A stretch of DNA of 35,892 nt from Dysgonamonadaceae bacterium (GTDB taxonomy: Bacteria > Bacteroidota > Bacteroidia > Bacteroidales > Azobacteroidaceae). Position 1 is the stretch's first letter, and the number at the start of each line of letters is the position of its first letter. Made by a program: the position numbers and the translations under genes. Below the pieces are notes generated by a model. That model was given only the letters and a program-made list of their open reading frames with translations, was not told the DNA's origin and did not search any database. Positions 24,874-35,166 of this stretch are shown piece after piece. The stretch covers positions 1 through 35,892 of the forward strand of contig JAIRZF010000082.1 of the NCBI GenBank assembly GCA_031267385.1, in the 5' to 3' direction.

Positions 24874-26031
24874 ATGAAGAAAACATGGCGTTGGTTCGGG
24901 AAGAATGATAAAATCTCCCTGTCCGGTTTACGTCAAGTTGGTGTTGAGGGAATTGTAACAGCGCTTCACCACATTCCCAATGGAGAGATCTGGCCTGCAG
25001 AAGAAATTCTTGATCTGAAACAGTATATCAAGGATGCCGGTCTGGAATGGTCGGTAGTCGAGAGTTTGCCGGTATCCGAGAGTATCAAGTATGCCGGTCC
25101 TGACAGGGATCAACTGATCGAAAACTACAAAATAAGCCTGGCGAATCTTGGAAAATCCGGAATTACTACTGTTTGTTATAATTTTATGCCTGTCATAGAC
25201 TGGATCAGAACTGACCTGAAACGTAAACAGGATGATGGCGCTTACACACTCTACTTTGATTACATCCGTTTTGCTTATTTTGATGTATTTATTTTAGGTA
25301 GAAAAGGAGCGGAAAATGACTATTCTCCTGAAGTGATGCAACAAGTCCGGGAACTGGACAAAACCATCACCCGGGAAGAGAAGGAAGAATTGATATACAC
25401 CATCATTGTCAAAACACAGGGATTTATCAACGGCAATATCCGTGAAGGAGAACAAGCTCCGGTAGCAGTATTCAACCGTTTATTGGAAAATTATAAAGGC
25501 ATTGATAAGCAAGGCTTACGTGAAAACCTGAAATATTTCCTGGAACGTATCATCCCCGTTGCTGAAGAACACGACATCAATATGTGTATTCACCCGGACG
25601 ATCCCCCTTTCGCCGTTCTGGGATTACCCCGGATCGTCACAGATGAAGCTGATATAGAATGGCTGTTAAATGCCGTAGATAATTTCCATAACGGGCTTAC
25701 TTTCTGCGCGGGATCTTTGAGCGCCGGAATACACAATGATGTACCCGGACTCGCGGAAAAATTTGTCTCGCGTACTCATTTTGTACACCTGAGAAGTACC
25801 GAGGTATTTTCTAACGGTGATTTTATGGAAGCATCCCATTTAGCAGGGAGAGGACATCTGATGGAACTTATACGTATTTTTGAAAAAGAAAGCAGAGAAA
25901 TTCCGATGCGGGTAGACCACGGTCCGCTAATGCTTACCGACATTGACCGGGAATATAATCCCGGTTATTCATTTTTGGGAAGGATGAAGGCCTTGGCAGA
26001 GGTATCGGGAATGATACATTCTGTTAAATAA
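24874..26031 (+). CDS. uxuA: Mannonate dehydratase
   Basis: UxuA removes water from D-mannonate to give 2-keto-3-deoxygluconate in the cytoplasm, a step of glucuronate breakdown. The 385-residue product starts MKKTWRWFG, the usual N-terminus, followed by GVEGIVTALHHIP. Metal-binding and catalytic-region segments MCIHPDDPP, FCAGSLS and RVDHGP are present. The start at 24874 is preferred over an in-frame ATG 69 nt upstream, because the extra residues have no family counterpart and would overlap the promoter region. The other hexuronate genes (uxaC, uxaB, kdgK, kdgA) are not in the window. The gene heads a plus-strand cluster with a 19-nt gap to the ThuA gene. Confidence 0.95.
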   Translation: MKKTWRWFGKNDKISLSGLRQVGVEGIVTALHHIPNGEIWPAEEILDLKQYIKDAGLEWSVVESLPVSESIKYAGPDRDQLIENYKISLANLGKSGITTVCYNFMPVIDWIRTDLKRKQDDGAYTLYFDYIRFAYFDVFILGRKGAENDYSPEVMQQVRELDKTITREEKEELIYTIIVKTQGFINGNIREGEQAPVAVFNRLLENYKGIDKQGLRENLKYFLERIIPVAEEHDINMCIHPDDPPFAVLGLPRIVTDEADIEWLLNAVDNFHNGLTFCAGSLSAGIHNDVPGLAEKFVSRTHFVHLRSTEVFSNGDFMEASHLAGRGHLMELIRIFEKESREIPMRVDHGPLMLTDIDREYNPGYSFLGRMKALAEVSGMIHSVK

Positions 26032-26050
26032 AAAGACAAATTATGTACAT

Positions 26051-26821
26051 ATGAAAGAACGACTTTTAATTCTGACAGCACTGTTTCTCTTCGCCGGAAA
26101 TGTCTGTTTTGCACAGAAATATGACAATAAGGCGGCTAACTTGAAAGGAAAAAAAATACTTCTTTTCACAAAAAACGGGAAAGGTTATATTCATGACAAT
26201 ATCCCGGCAAGTATTGAAATGTTCTTTAAGTTGAGTAGTACGGAACATTTTCAACTCGATACGACTACCAATTCTTCTATTTTTGCATCTGAAGAATTGC
26301 AAAAATACCATGTCGTTGTATTTTCCAATACCAATAATGAAGTGTTTGATACTCCGGAAGAACGTGACGGATTCGTAAAATACATTCGCTCCGGAAAAGG
26401 TTTTGTAGGCATACACTCTGCCTGTGGGACAGAGCGGGAATGGGATTGGTTTAAACAAATGCTGGGTTGTACTTTCGATTTTCACCCTCCAATGCAGGAG
26501 TTCCCCGTGAAAGTGGTGGACGCTTCTCATCCATCTACTAAAAATCAGCCGTTAGTAAGAACTGTAAAAGATGAATTATACTTTATGAAAGAAATCAATC
26601 CGACCGTCAGAATTTTGATGGTTTCGGATTTTTCTTCTCCTGATTACAAATCGTCCAAACCAATGCCCCATACCTATGGTAAGGTGTTCCCGTGCGTGTG
26701 GTGTAATGATTTCGACGGAGGGAGACAATGGTACACCGCTCTGGGACATGCTCCGTCCGATTATTCCGATCCGGACTACGTGGATCATATTCTCGGCGGA
26801 CTGAAATGGGTAGTTAGATGA
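26051..26821 (+). CDS. Secreted ThuA-domain protein
   Basis: The 256-residue product has a signal peptide (about residues 1-21, ending VCFAQ) and a ThuA-like domain of the class I glutamine amidotransferase fold. Recognisable segments are KKILLFTKNGKGYIHDNIPA and GKGFVGIHSACGTE followed by W-D-W-F. The C-terminus contains WYTALGH. ThuA was named for trehalose utilisation in rhizobia, where it works with the Gfo/Idh/MocA-type oxidoreductase ThuB that makes a 3-keto sugar. Here too an oxidoreductase gene follows. The start ATG overlaps the stop of a three-codon mini-ORF (26043-26054). Its biochemical reaction is not established. Confidence 0.88.
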   Translation: MKERLLILTALFLFAGNVCFAQKYDNKAANLKGKKILLFTKNGKGYIHDNIPASIEMFFKLSSTEHFQLDTTTNSSIFASEELQKYHVVVFSNTNNEVFDTPEERDGFVKYIRSGKGFVGIHSACGTEREWDWFKQMLGCTFDFHPPMQEFPVKVVDASHPSTKNQPLVRTVKDELYFMKEINPTVRILMVSDFSSPDYKSSKPMPHTYGKVFPCVWCNDFDGGRQWYTALGHAPSDYSDPDYVDHILGGLKWVVR

Positions 26822-26864
26822 GTTTTAAGTTTTAAGTTATGAGTTTTAAGTTTTAAGTTTTAAG
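26822..26864 (+). repeat. Degenerate heptamer array between thuA-like and oxidoreductase genes
   Basis: Directly after the ThuA stop codon come six heptamers: AGTTTTA, AGTTATG, then AGTTTTA three times and a partial unit. The period (7) and the GTTTTA content match the hairpin-arm heptamers elsewhere in the window, with A in place of C. There is no core and no complementary arm. The array ends 8 nt before the next start codon. Confidence 0.75.
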
Positions 26865-26872
26865 CACATATT

Positions 26873-28255
26873 ATGGAAAACAGAACGAAGAATGGAAGAA
26901 GAGACTTCCTTCGCAAATCATTAACTGCAGGTATCGGAATTGTTGTTGCTCCAACAATTCTGCCGGCTTCTGTGTTCGGAGTCAATGCTCCGTCCAACAG
27001 GATCAATATCGGGGCTATCGGTTGCGGGCGTATTTCACGCGACCATGATATGCCTGGAGTATGGAAATACGATTATGCACGTATTGTCGGCGTATCAGAC
27101 GTGGACGCACACAGGCTGGCTGAAGCTAAGATTTTGGTCGAAAATACATATACAAAAAAATCGGGCGCAAACTATAACGGTGTAAAAACTTACGAAAATT
27201 ATCGGGATCTTTTAGCCGACAAAGACATTGACGCCGTTCTAATCAGCACACCCGACCACTGGCACGCCGCACAAGCTATTGAAGCAGTCAGAGCCGGAAA
27301 AGATGTGTATCTTCAAAAACCGACGTCTCTCACCATTGCAGAAGGAAGGGCAATGAGTAACGAAGTGAACAGATCCGGACGTATCTTGCAGATTGGCAGC
27401 CAGCAACGTTCAATGGAACAATTCCGTTTTGCCTGCGAACTGGTCAGAAGTGGCCGTATAGGCAAATTGCAAAGCATCGAAGTGCGTTTACCGGGTGATC
27501 CTGCCGGAGGCAATCCGCAGGAAATGCCTGTCCCGACCGGGTTGAACTACGATGCATGGTTAGGTCAAACTCCATATATACCTTATACGGTGGAACGTGT
27601 CCATCCTCAAAAAGGGTACGGACGTCCGGGATGGTTACGCTGCGAACAATTCGGAGCCGGAATGATCACGGGATGGGGTTCTCATCACTTCGACATCGCA
27701 CACTGGGCGATGGATACAGAACATAGTGGCCCGGTAGAGATCTCGGGAACAGCAGTATTCCCTACATCCGGTCTATGGGATGTACACGGGGATTATTCGA
27801 CAGAAATGCTTTATTCCAATGGCGTGTACGTACATGGAGTGACGGAAAGCAAAGAAAAACCGAACGGGGTTCTATTTACAGGTAGTGACGGATGGATTTT
27901 TGTATGCCGTGGAAGTTATTCGGCATCAGCAAATGATCCTGCAACAAATAAAGCGTCTAAAGCTCTGGTGGCATCCGATCCCAAGATACTCGCCCCATTA
28001 ACGGATCATGATGTGCATTTGTATCAGAGTACAGATCACCATGGAAACTGGTTGGAAAGTATTCGTACCGGAAAACCGAATATCACCCCCGCCGAAGTAG
28101 CGCACCGTTCCTGCTCCGCCTGTTTGTTGCAACACATAGCCATGAAATTGAAGCGGAAATTATATTGGGATCCTGTATTGGAACGTTTCAAAAACGACGA
28201 TGAAGCAAACACAATGCTTGCTCGTCCACAACGTCCACCTTACAATTTCTATTGA
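26873..28255 (+). CDS. Tat-exported Gfo/Idh/MocA-family oxidoreductase
   Basis: The 460-residue product carries a twin-arginine signal (RRDFLRK at residues 9-15, then a hydrophobic stretch to about 35), so it is folded with its cofactor before export. The nucleotide-binding motif is GAIGCGRIS (47-55), and the strand-turn LISTPDHWHAAQA is typical. The family Lys-Pro signature occurs as QKP (148-150), with Gln replacing the common Glu; Lys149, the usual catalytic lysine, is kept. The C-terminal substrate domain has GWGSHHFDIAHWAMD. Members oxidise or isomerise sugars at C3 or C2. Neighbours point to glycoside processing. The exact substrate is unknown. Confidence 0.92.
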   Translation: MENRTKNGRRDFLRKSLTAGIGIVVAPTILPASVFGVNAPSNRINIGAIGCGRISRDHDMPGVWKYDYARIVGVSDVDAHRLAEAKILVENTYTKKSGANYNGVKTYENYRDLLADKDIDAVLISTPDHWHAAQAIEAVRAGKDVYLQKPTSLTIAEGRAMSNEVNRSGRILQIGSQQRSMEQFRFACELVRSGRIGKLQSIEVRLPGDPAGGNPQEMPVPTGLNYDAWLGQTPYIPYTVERVHPQKGYGRPGWLRCEQFGAGMITGWGSHHFDIAHWAMDTEHSGPVEISGTAVFPTSGLWDVHGDYSTEMLYSNGVYVHGVTESKEKPNGVLFTGSDGWIFVCRGSYSASANDPATNKASKALVASDPKILAPLTDHDVHLYQSTDHHGNWLESIRTGKPNITPAEVAHRSCSACLLQHIAMKLKRKLYWDPVLERFKNDDEANTMLARPQRPPYNFY

Positions 28256-28257
28256 TC

Positions 28258-29694
<1,437 letters not shown>

Positions 29695-29706
29695 ACTAAA
29701 TATTAA

Positions 29707-29802
29707 ATGCCTATGAATAAAACAACTATTGGGAAAAGCAAACGAACCTGTTTGCAACAAATCAAAGAGAGAAACAATTTATTTTTTTTATTTAAAATCT
29801 AA
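29707..29802 (+). CDS. Possible 31-residue leader ORF before susC
   Basis: ATG 29707 opens a 31-codon frame (MPMNKTTIGKSKRTCLQQ, then a hydrophobic FFLFKI end) that stops 7 nt before the susC start. A hairpin, GCAAAC-GAACCT-GTTTGC (29738-29755), lies inside it. It could be a leader peptide or chance. I have no homology evidence, and the A/T-rich leader easily gives such a frame. Confidence 0.2.
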   Translation: MPMNKTTIGKSKRTCLQQIKERNNLFFLFKI

Positions 29803-29809
29803 ATGTATA

Positions 29810-32800
29810 ATGAAAAAAAACACATTATTACTGATTTTATTCCTGTTTGGATTGTCGGGATGGACCGGCATTTATGCTGAAACAGACGTTCAACAACAGC
29901 AAAGCCGTATACTGACGGGAGTTGTTACAGATGAATTGGGAGAACCACTGATTGGAGTTTCCGTTACAGTGTCAGGTACCGGCATCGGAGCTACCACTAA
30001 CATTGAAGGAGAATTTTCATTGAATTTCCCGGCAAATGCAACAAAAATTGAGATTGCATATTTGGGATACGAAAAAATCGTTCGCAACATTGCTTCCGGT
30101 GAAAACAACCTGAGAATTACCATGAAAGAAAATGCACAACTACTGGATGAAGTTGTTGTAGTAGGTTATGGTAGCGCCCGTAAAAGGGATTTGACCGGAG
30201 CTGTGTCTCATGTTAAAACCGAAAAACTGGAGAAAGAAGCTCCCGGTTCTGTTCAGGATCTCCTGAGAGCTAACATCCCCGGATTAAGCGTTAGTTATAA
30301 CACTTCTGCCAAGGGAGGAGGAGATGTGGAAATTCGTGGAACAACCTCTTTGAAGGCCAGTAACAGTCCGCTGATTGTACTGGATGGAGTGATTTTCAAA
30401 GGGGAACTTTCGGAAATCATCACTACAGATATCGCTCAGATCGACATTTTGAAAGATGCATCTTCAGCTGCTGTTTATGGGTCAAAATCTGCCGCAGGAG
30501 TTCTTTTGATCACAACTAAAAAAGGAAAAAAAGGGAAACCTGTGGTTCGTTTTGACGTAGACCTTGGTTTTGTCACGATGGGAGGTAAAGCCATGGAAGT
30601 ATACGGTACTGAAGGCTATCTGAACTGGAGAACCGATGTAATGAAAAGTACCAATGCAACACACAAACCCGGAGAATTCGAACAGCCAACAGCAGAAAAC
30701 CTCGCTAAGTATGGTATCACCATGGAAGAATGGATGAGTTACAGGCCAGGATCAGGCGACCCGACAAGAGTATGGTTGAGCCGTCTGGCTTTGACTACTA
30801 CTGAAATTGACAACTATTTCGCAGGCAGGACTTTTGACTGGAAGGATTATTCTTTCCAAACCGGTCTCCGCCAAAGCTATGGCGCCAATGTTTCCGGAAG
30901 TGCAGACAACATAAATTATTACTTTTCTTTGGGTTACATGAACAATGAAGGACTTGTTGTCGGTGACGAATATCAAACATACCGTTCCAATATTAAATTA
31001 GACATGGACATTACCAAATGGTTAAATATCGGTTTGAATATTAACTTTCAGGAAAGACGTCAGGATGGACAAACTGTTGCATGGAGCGATCAGATGAATG
31101 GGAACTCGCCTTATTCACTTCCGACGGATACATTAGGCAATCTGGTTCGATATCCGATGGGAACCAACTCTGGAAGTTCAACCAACAGTGCATTCGATAT
31201 CAGTTATCGTAACCAGCGTAACGGATGGACAACAATCAATAATATTTTAACGGCTAAAGTTAAATTTCCATTCAACATTACTTACGAGATGAATTTTGCC
31301 CCTCGCTTAGTTTATCATTATTGGCAAAAACACGAATCATCTCAACACCCGGACTGGAAATCATCTAACAATGGTTTAGCCGAACGTCAATCAACACGGA
31401 CATATAATTGGCAGATAGACAATATTATTCGTTGGAACTACACATTCAATAACGTGCATCATACGGAATTAACTTTACTGCAAAATGCAGAAGAAAACAA
31501 ATATTGGGAAGAAACCATGACCGGACGAAATTTCAGTCCGACCGATGCGCTTGGATACAGCTACATGGATATTGCCGATATGACAAAAAGCAGTATTTCT
31601 TCAAAAGATGAACACCAGACTTCCGACGCTTTAATGGCTCGCGCTTATTACGCATTTAAGGACAGATATATGCTAACAGCATCTATTCGTCGGGATGGCT
31701 ATTCCGGATTCGGCATAAAAAATCCTCGTGCAACATTCCCATCAATCGCTCTGGGATGGGTGTTTACCGAAGAAGATTTCATGAGTAAAGCACAAGCCAT
31801 GAATTATGGGAAAATACGTTTGTCTTACGGACAAAACGGTAACAGTTCCATCGGCACTTATCAGGCGCTTTCCGACATGACAAAAGGAGCCGGCCGGTTT
31901 GTTTATATTGATTCTAAAGGAACTCTTTATGAAACTTCCCAACTCTATGTTTCCCGGATGGCAAATGCCGATTTGAAATGGGAAACTACAACATCTTTCA
32001 ACGTCGGTTGGGACTATGGATTCCTGAATCAACGCATCAACGGTAGTATTGACGCTTATTACTCAAAAACAACTGATGTATTGGTTGACCGGACATTACC
32101 GGACTTCCTGGGATTCAGCAACGTCGCTGCAAATTTAGGACAGATCGACAATAAAGGTCTCGAATTCATAATAAACACACAGAATATCAAACGTGACAAC
32201 TTCGAATGGTACATCACCGCGTCTTTCAATACAAGTGCAAACAAAATCGTACACTTGTATCGTGATTATGCAGACGTAACTGATGAAAACGGCAATATTA
32301 TCGGGCAAAAAGAAACTGACGACACCGCTAACGCATGGTTCATCGGACGAAGCATCTACGAAAGGGCAAACTGGGGTTACCGTATGATCGGTGTTTGGCA
32401 GGAAGATGAAGCCGAAGAAGCAAAAAAATACAGTCAAGTGCCTGGTGACCCGAAAATCTGGGACGTGAATGAAGATGGCAAATACACTAATGATGATAAA
32501 GTTTTCAACGGACAATCCACTCCTAAATTCAGTTGGACACTCCGCAACGAATTTGTTTTATTCAAAGATTTAACAATTTCTACGAATATCTATTCTATGT
32601 GGGGACAAAAATTTGCATACGACCGTCCTTTGAACAGAAACGGATTTCTGGATAGAAATTCATCCTACATTCAACCCTACTGGACGCCGGAAAATCCGAC
32701 CAACGGATATGCCCGCTTGCAATCAAATGATGCAAGTACCGGTGTTAAGAAAATGGTGAACCGCTCTTTTATCCGTTTAGACAATATTGCCGTATCATAT

Positions 32801-33001
32801 AATGTTCCGAAAAAATTCATTCAAACCCTGAATATTCAAAAATTGAATGTTTATGCTTCCGTAAGAAATGTCGCGGTATGGGCTCCCGATTGGGTTTACT
32901 GGGATCCGGAACCACAAGGACGCTTCAATCCAACTGGAGATAGCCCTTCTACATCGCCTACACCAAGAACATGGACTATCGGTTTTAACGTTACTCTATA
33001 A
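29810..33001 (+). CDS. SusC/RagA-family TonB-linked outer-membrane transporter
   Basis: The 1063-residue product imports oligosaccharides or other large substrates across the outer membrane with energy from TonB. The start at 29810 (MKKNTLLL) gives a clean signal peptide of about 22 residues. An in-frame codon 81 nt upstream adds sequence that does not fit. A carboxypeptidase-regulatory-like domain (about 34-115, LTGVVTDELGEPLIGVSV) precedes the plug domain, which starts after DEVVVVGYG. The beta barrel ends in the typical aromatic strand RTWTIGFNVTL. There is no N-terminal STN domain, so it is not itself an anti-sigma signalling transporter. SusD follows after 30 nt. Confidence 0.96.
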   Translation: MKKNTLLLILFLFGLSGWTGIYAETDVQQQQSRILTGVVTDELGEPLIGVSVTVSGTGIGATTNIEGEFSLNFPANATKIEIAYLGYEKIVRNIASGENNLRITMKENAQLLDEVVVVGYGSARKRDLTGAVSHVKTEKLEKEAPGSVQDLLRANIPGLSVSYNTSAKGGGDVEIRGTTSLKASNSPLIVLDGVIFKGELSEIITTDIAQIDILKDASSAAVYGSKSAAGVLLITTKKGKKGKPVVRFDVDLGFVTMGGKAMEVYGTEGYLNWRTDVMKSTNATHKPGEFEQPTAENLAKYGITMEEWMSYRPGSGDPTRVWLSRLALTTTEIDNYFAGRTFDWKDYSFQTGLRQSYGANVSGSADNINYYFSLGYMNNEGLVVGDEYQTYRSNIKLDMDITKWLNIGLNINFQERRQDGQTVAWSDQMNGNSPYSLPTDTLGNLVRYPMGTNSGSSTNSAFDISYRNQRNGWTTINNILTAKVKFPFNITYEMNFAPRLVYHYWQKHESSQHPDWKSSNNGLAERQSTRTYNWQIDNIIRWNYTFNNVHHTELTLLQNAEENKYWEETMTGRNFSPTDALGYSYMDIADMTKSSISSKDEHQTSDALMARAYYAFKDRYMLTASIRRDGYSGFGIKNPRATFPSIALGWVFTEEDFMSKAQAMNYGKIRLSYGQNGNSSIGTYQALSDMTKGAGRFVYIDSKGTLYETSQLYVSRMANADLKWETTTSFNVGWDYGFLNQRINGSIDAYYSKTTDVLVDRTLPDFLGFSNVAANLGQIDNKGLEFIINTQNIKRDNFEWYITASFNTSANKIVHLYRDYADVTDENGNIIGQKETDDTANAWFIGRSIYERANWGYRMIGVWQEDEAEEAKKYSQVPGDPKIWDVNEDGKYTNDDKVFNGQSTPKFSWTLRNEFVLFKDLTISTNIYSMWGQKFAYDRPLNRNGFLDRNSSYIQPYWTPENPTNGYARLQSNDASTGVKKMVNRSFIRLDNIAVSYNVPKKFIQTLNIQKLNVYASVRNVAVWAPDWVYWDPEPQGRFNPTGDSPSTSPTPRTWTIGFNVTL

Positions 33002-33031
33002 ACATGTTTAACTTGTAAAAAAAATAAAACT

Positions 33032-34888
33032 ATGCGTAAATATTTATATATATTGGCTTGTAGCCTGTCTTTTCTGGGAATCACAAGTTGTGAAGAAAGT
33101 TGGCTGGAACCGGATCCGCGATCATTCTTTACTCCGGACAATGCATTTACAACTCCGGAAGGATTGCAGGCAACTTTAACCAGTTGCGAACGTAACCTCC
33201 GGTATATCTGGACCGGTGACGCGAGTCCTATCATTACCGAATTGATTTTCTCTGAAATTTGTGTGGAAGGTACTACCGACAAAGCATCGCCTGCACAAAA
33301 CCTGAACCTGCAAATTACTCCTTCTTCAAACCTGAACAGTGCCGACTATAACAAGATAGGATGGTATTGGTACGAAGGTTATAAAGGTATAAAATATGCA
33401 AATACGGTGATTTCCAATGCTCCGGGTATTCCGGGACTTGATCCGGTAATCCGGGATAATATGATTGCCCAGGCTCTTTTCCACCGGGCTTTCCGCTATT
33501 ATTTCCTGACGCTTCAATTTGGTGATATTATTTACTTCAGTCAGGAAGTAAAATCTCCTAAAGTGGATTTCTATTCTACGAAGTACGATGTTATCTTAAA
33601 ACAATGTGTGCAAGATATGGAATGGGCTGTAGAACACGCCCCGGAAAAACCTGATTTGGGTCGTATTTCAAAAGGAGCCTGCCAACAATTGCTGGCGAAA
33701 TTTTATCTGGCAACGGGAGATTTCGACAAAGCCATTTCTACTTGTTCTCAACTCATTGACGGAGGCGCTTACAAATTGATGACAAGTCGCTATGGAGTGG
33801 ACAAGAATAACGCCGATAAAAACATTACGTGGGACTTACACCGGCCACTAAACAAGGGGACTTGGGAAAATACAGAACAAATTCTGGTTGCCATCAACCG
33901 TGAAGATTATGAAAATAGTCGTGAAGAAACCAGTTCTATGCGCCAAACAGTCCCATTTTTTGTTTGTACCAACCAGAATCGCATTTATACTCCCAGCGGA
34001 CAAATTGGGATGGTCGATAATGCTACTGCCAAAATTGACCTCCGTAAAATGTATGGACGCGGTATCGGCAGGGCGCGTGGAACATGGTACTCTACAAATA
34101 TGATCTGGGATGATGCAAATGACTTGCGCCACGTGCCGGGAAACTGGATGAACATGTCCGACCTGGTATACAACAATGGCGCTCTGGAAGGAAAAGATCC
34201 ATACTATGGAAAGCCCCTTCAATTGTATGATGATAACGGTAAAATGTTGACGACTGATACTATTCGTAACTGGTTTAGCTGGCCACACTACAAAGTGTAC
34301 ATTGAAGACCCGAAAAAGGAAACCAATGCCCAGTATAATGGCGGCGCCGGAGACATATATATCTACCGTTTAGCGGAAACTTATCTGATGCGTGCCGAAG
34401 CTTATTTTTGGAAAGGAGATTTACAAAAGGCTGCTGATGACATAAACAAAGTAAGAAACAGAGCCGGAGCAGGTTCATATTCCGCAGGCCAAATCAATAT
34501 GAATACTATTCTTGACGAAAGAGCCAGGGAATTGTTTTGGGAAGAATTACGTCACGCAGAATTAGTCCGTATTTCCCGTTTGTTTGCAACGACCGGTAAA
34601 GCGGCTGAAAACGGAAAAACTTATACTATGAACAGTTTCTCTGAAAACAACTACTGGTATGACAGGATCATGTCTAAGACTGATTTTTATAATACAGGTG
34701 TAAAAACCGTTTATGGAAACATTTATACCATGAGTCCATATCATATACTTTGGCCTGTTCCTCAGAAATCTATTGATTCAAATACCCTGGGACGACTCAA
34801 TCAAAATTACGGATATGCAGGTTATGAATTGAACGAACCTCCATTTGATAATATTGAAGATGCGATTAAATCAGAACTAGGGAACTAA
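33032..34888 (+). CDS. SusD/RagB-family surface glycan-binding lipoprotein
   Basis: The 618-residue lipoprotein forms the lid of the SusC transporter and captures substrate at the cell surface. The lipobox ends at Cys20 (LGITSC), followed by acidic residues as in surface-exposed lipoproteins of the phylum. SusD-like helices carry tetratricopeptide-like features (NMIAQALFHRAFRYYFL, then LAKFYLATGDFDKAIS). The C-terminal RagB part has RLAETYLMRAEAYFWKGD, followed by AADDINKVRNRAG and the ERARELFWEELRHAEL helix. Start ATG is 30 nt after the susC stop, so the two are co-transcribed. A strong terminator follows. Confidence 0.96.
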   Translation: MRKYLYILACSLSFLGITSCEESWLEPDPRSFFTPDNAFTTPEGLQATLTSCERNLRYIWTGDASPIITELIFSEICVEGTTDKASPAQNLNLQITPSSNLNSADYNKIGWYWYEGYKGIKYANTVISNAPGIPGLDPVIRDNMIAQALFHRAFRYYFLTLQFGDIIYFSQEVKSPKVDFYSTKYDVILKQCVQDMEWAVEHAPEKPDLGRISKGACQQLLAKFYLATGDFDKAISTCSQLIDGGAYKLMTSRYGVDKNNADKNITWDLHRPLNKGTWENTEQILVAINREDYENSREETSSMRQTVPFFVCTNQNRIYTPSGQIGMVDNATAKIDLRKMYGRGIGRARGTWYSTNMIWDDANDLRHVPGNWMNMSDLVYNNGALEGKDPYYGKPLQLYDDNGKMLTTDTIRNWFSWPHYKVYIEDPKKETNAQYNGGAGDIYIYRLAETYLMRAEAYFWKGDLQKAADDINKVRNRAGAGSYSAGQINMNTILDERARELFWEELRHAELVRISRLFATTGKAAENGKTYTMNSFSENNYWYDRIMSKTDFYNTGVKTVYGNIYTMSPYHILWPVPQKSIDSNTLGRLNQNYGYAGYELNEPPFDNIEDAIKSELGN

Positions 34889-34925
34889 ATATTTGTTGGG
34901 AATCCAATAAAATGTAAAAAGAGAG

Positions 34926-34961
34926 GCGGGAATAAAGGGAAACTTTTATTTCCGCTTTTTT
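34926..34961 (+). terminator. Intrinsic terminator after susD
   Basis: GCGGGAATAAA (34926-34936) pairs with TTTATTTCCGC (34945-34955) across an 8-nt loop, with one G-U pair. Six T follow. It ends the susCD transcript. Confidence 0.85.
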
Positions 34962-35006
34962 ATAAATGAAATTAAATATCTAAATATTAGGCAGTTGTAG
35001 AAACTG

Positions 35007-35048
35007 AAGCTAAAGCTGCAAACTCTAAAGCTAAAGCTGCAAACTCTA
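35007..35048 (+). repeat. Tandem 21-bp repeat in the susD to ATPase gap
   Basis: Two exact copies of AAGCTAAAGCTGCAAACTCT plus A lie in tandem, followed by a partial third start. A 54-codon open stretch (34991-35152) covers it but has no usable start codon, so I do not call a gene. The rest of the gap (34962-35166) holds only this and a promoter box. Confidence 0.85.
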
Positions 35049-35141
35049 AAGCCACGGCTGATTACAATGAACACGAAAGAAGGTACACGGTGCACGGTGA
35101 AATTCAACTTCCGATGATACAGACAAGATTAAAAAAAATCG

Positions 35142-35149
35142 TATCTTTG
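35142..35149 (+). promoter_or_regulatory. -7 promoter element for the AAA-ATPase gene
   Basis: TATCTTTG matches TAnnTTTG exactly, 17 nt before the start codon at 35167. A TTTG box at -33 is not clear. The transcript leader would be very short, about 10 nt. Confidence 0.5.
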
Positions 35150-35166
35150 TGAAAAATGCATTTTTC

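Noticed and set aside
34991-35152. 54-codon open stretch with Lys-Ala-Lys-Ala-Ala-Asn-Ser repeats
   Set aside because: There is no start codon in a usable place, and the repeat alone explains the open frame.
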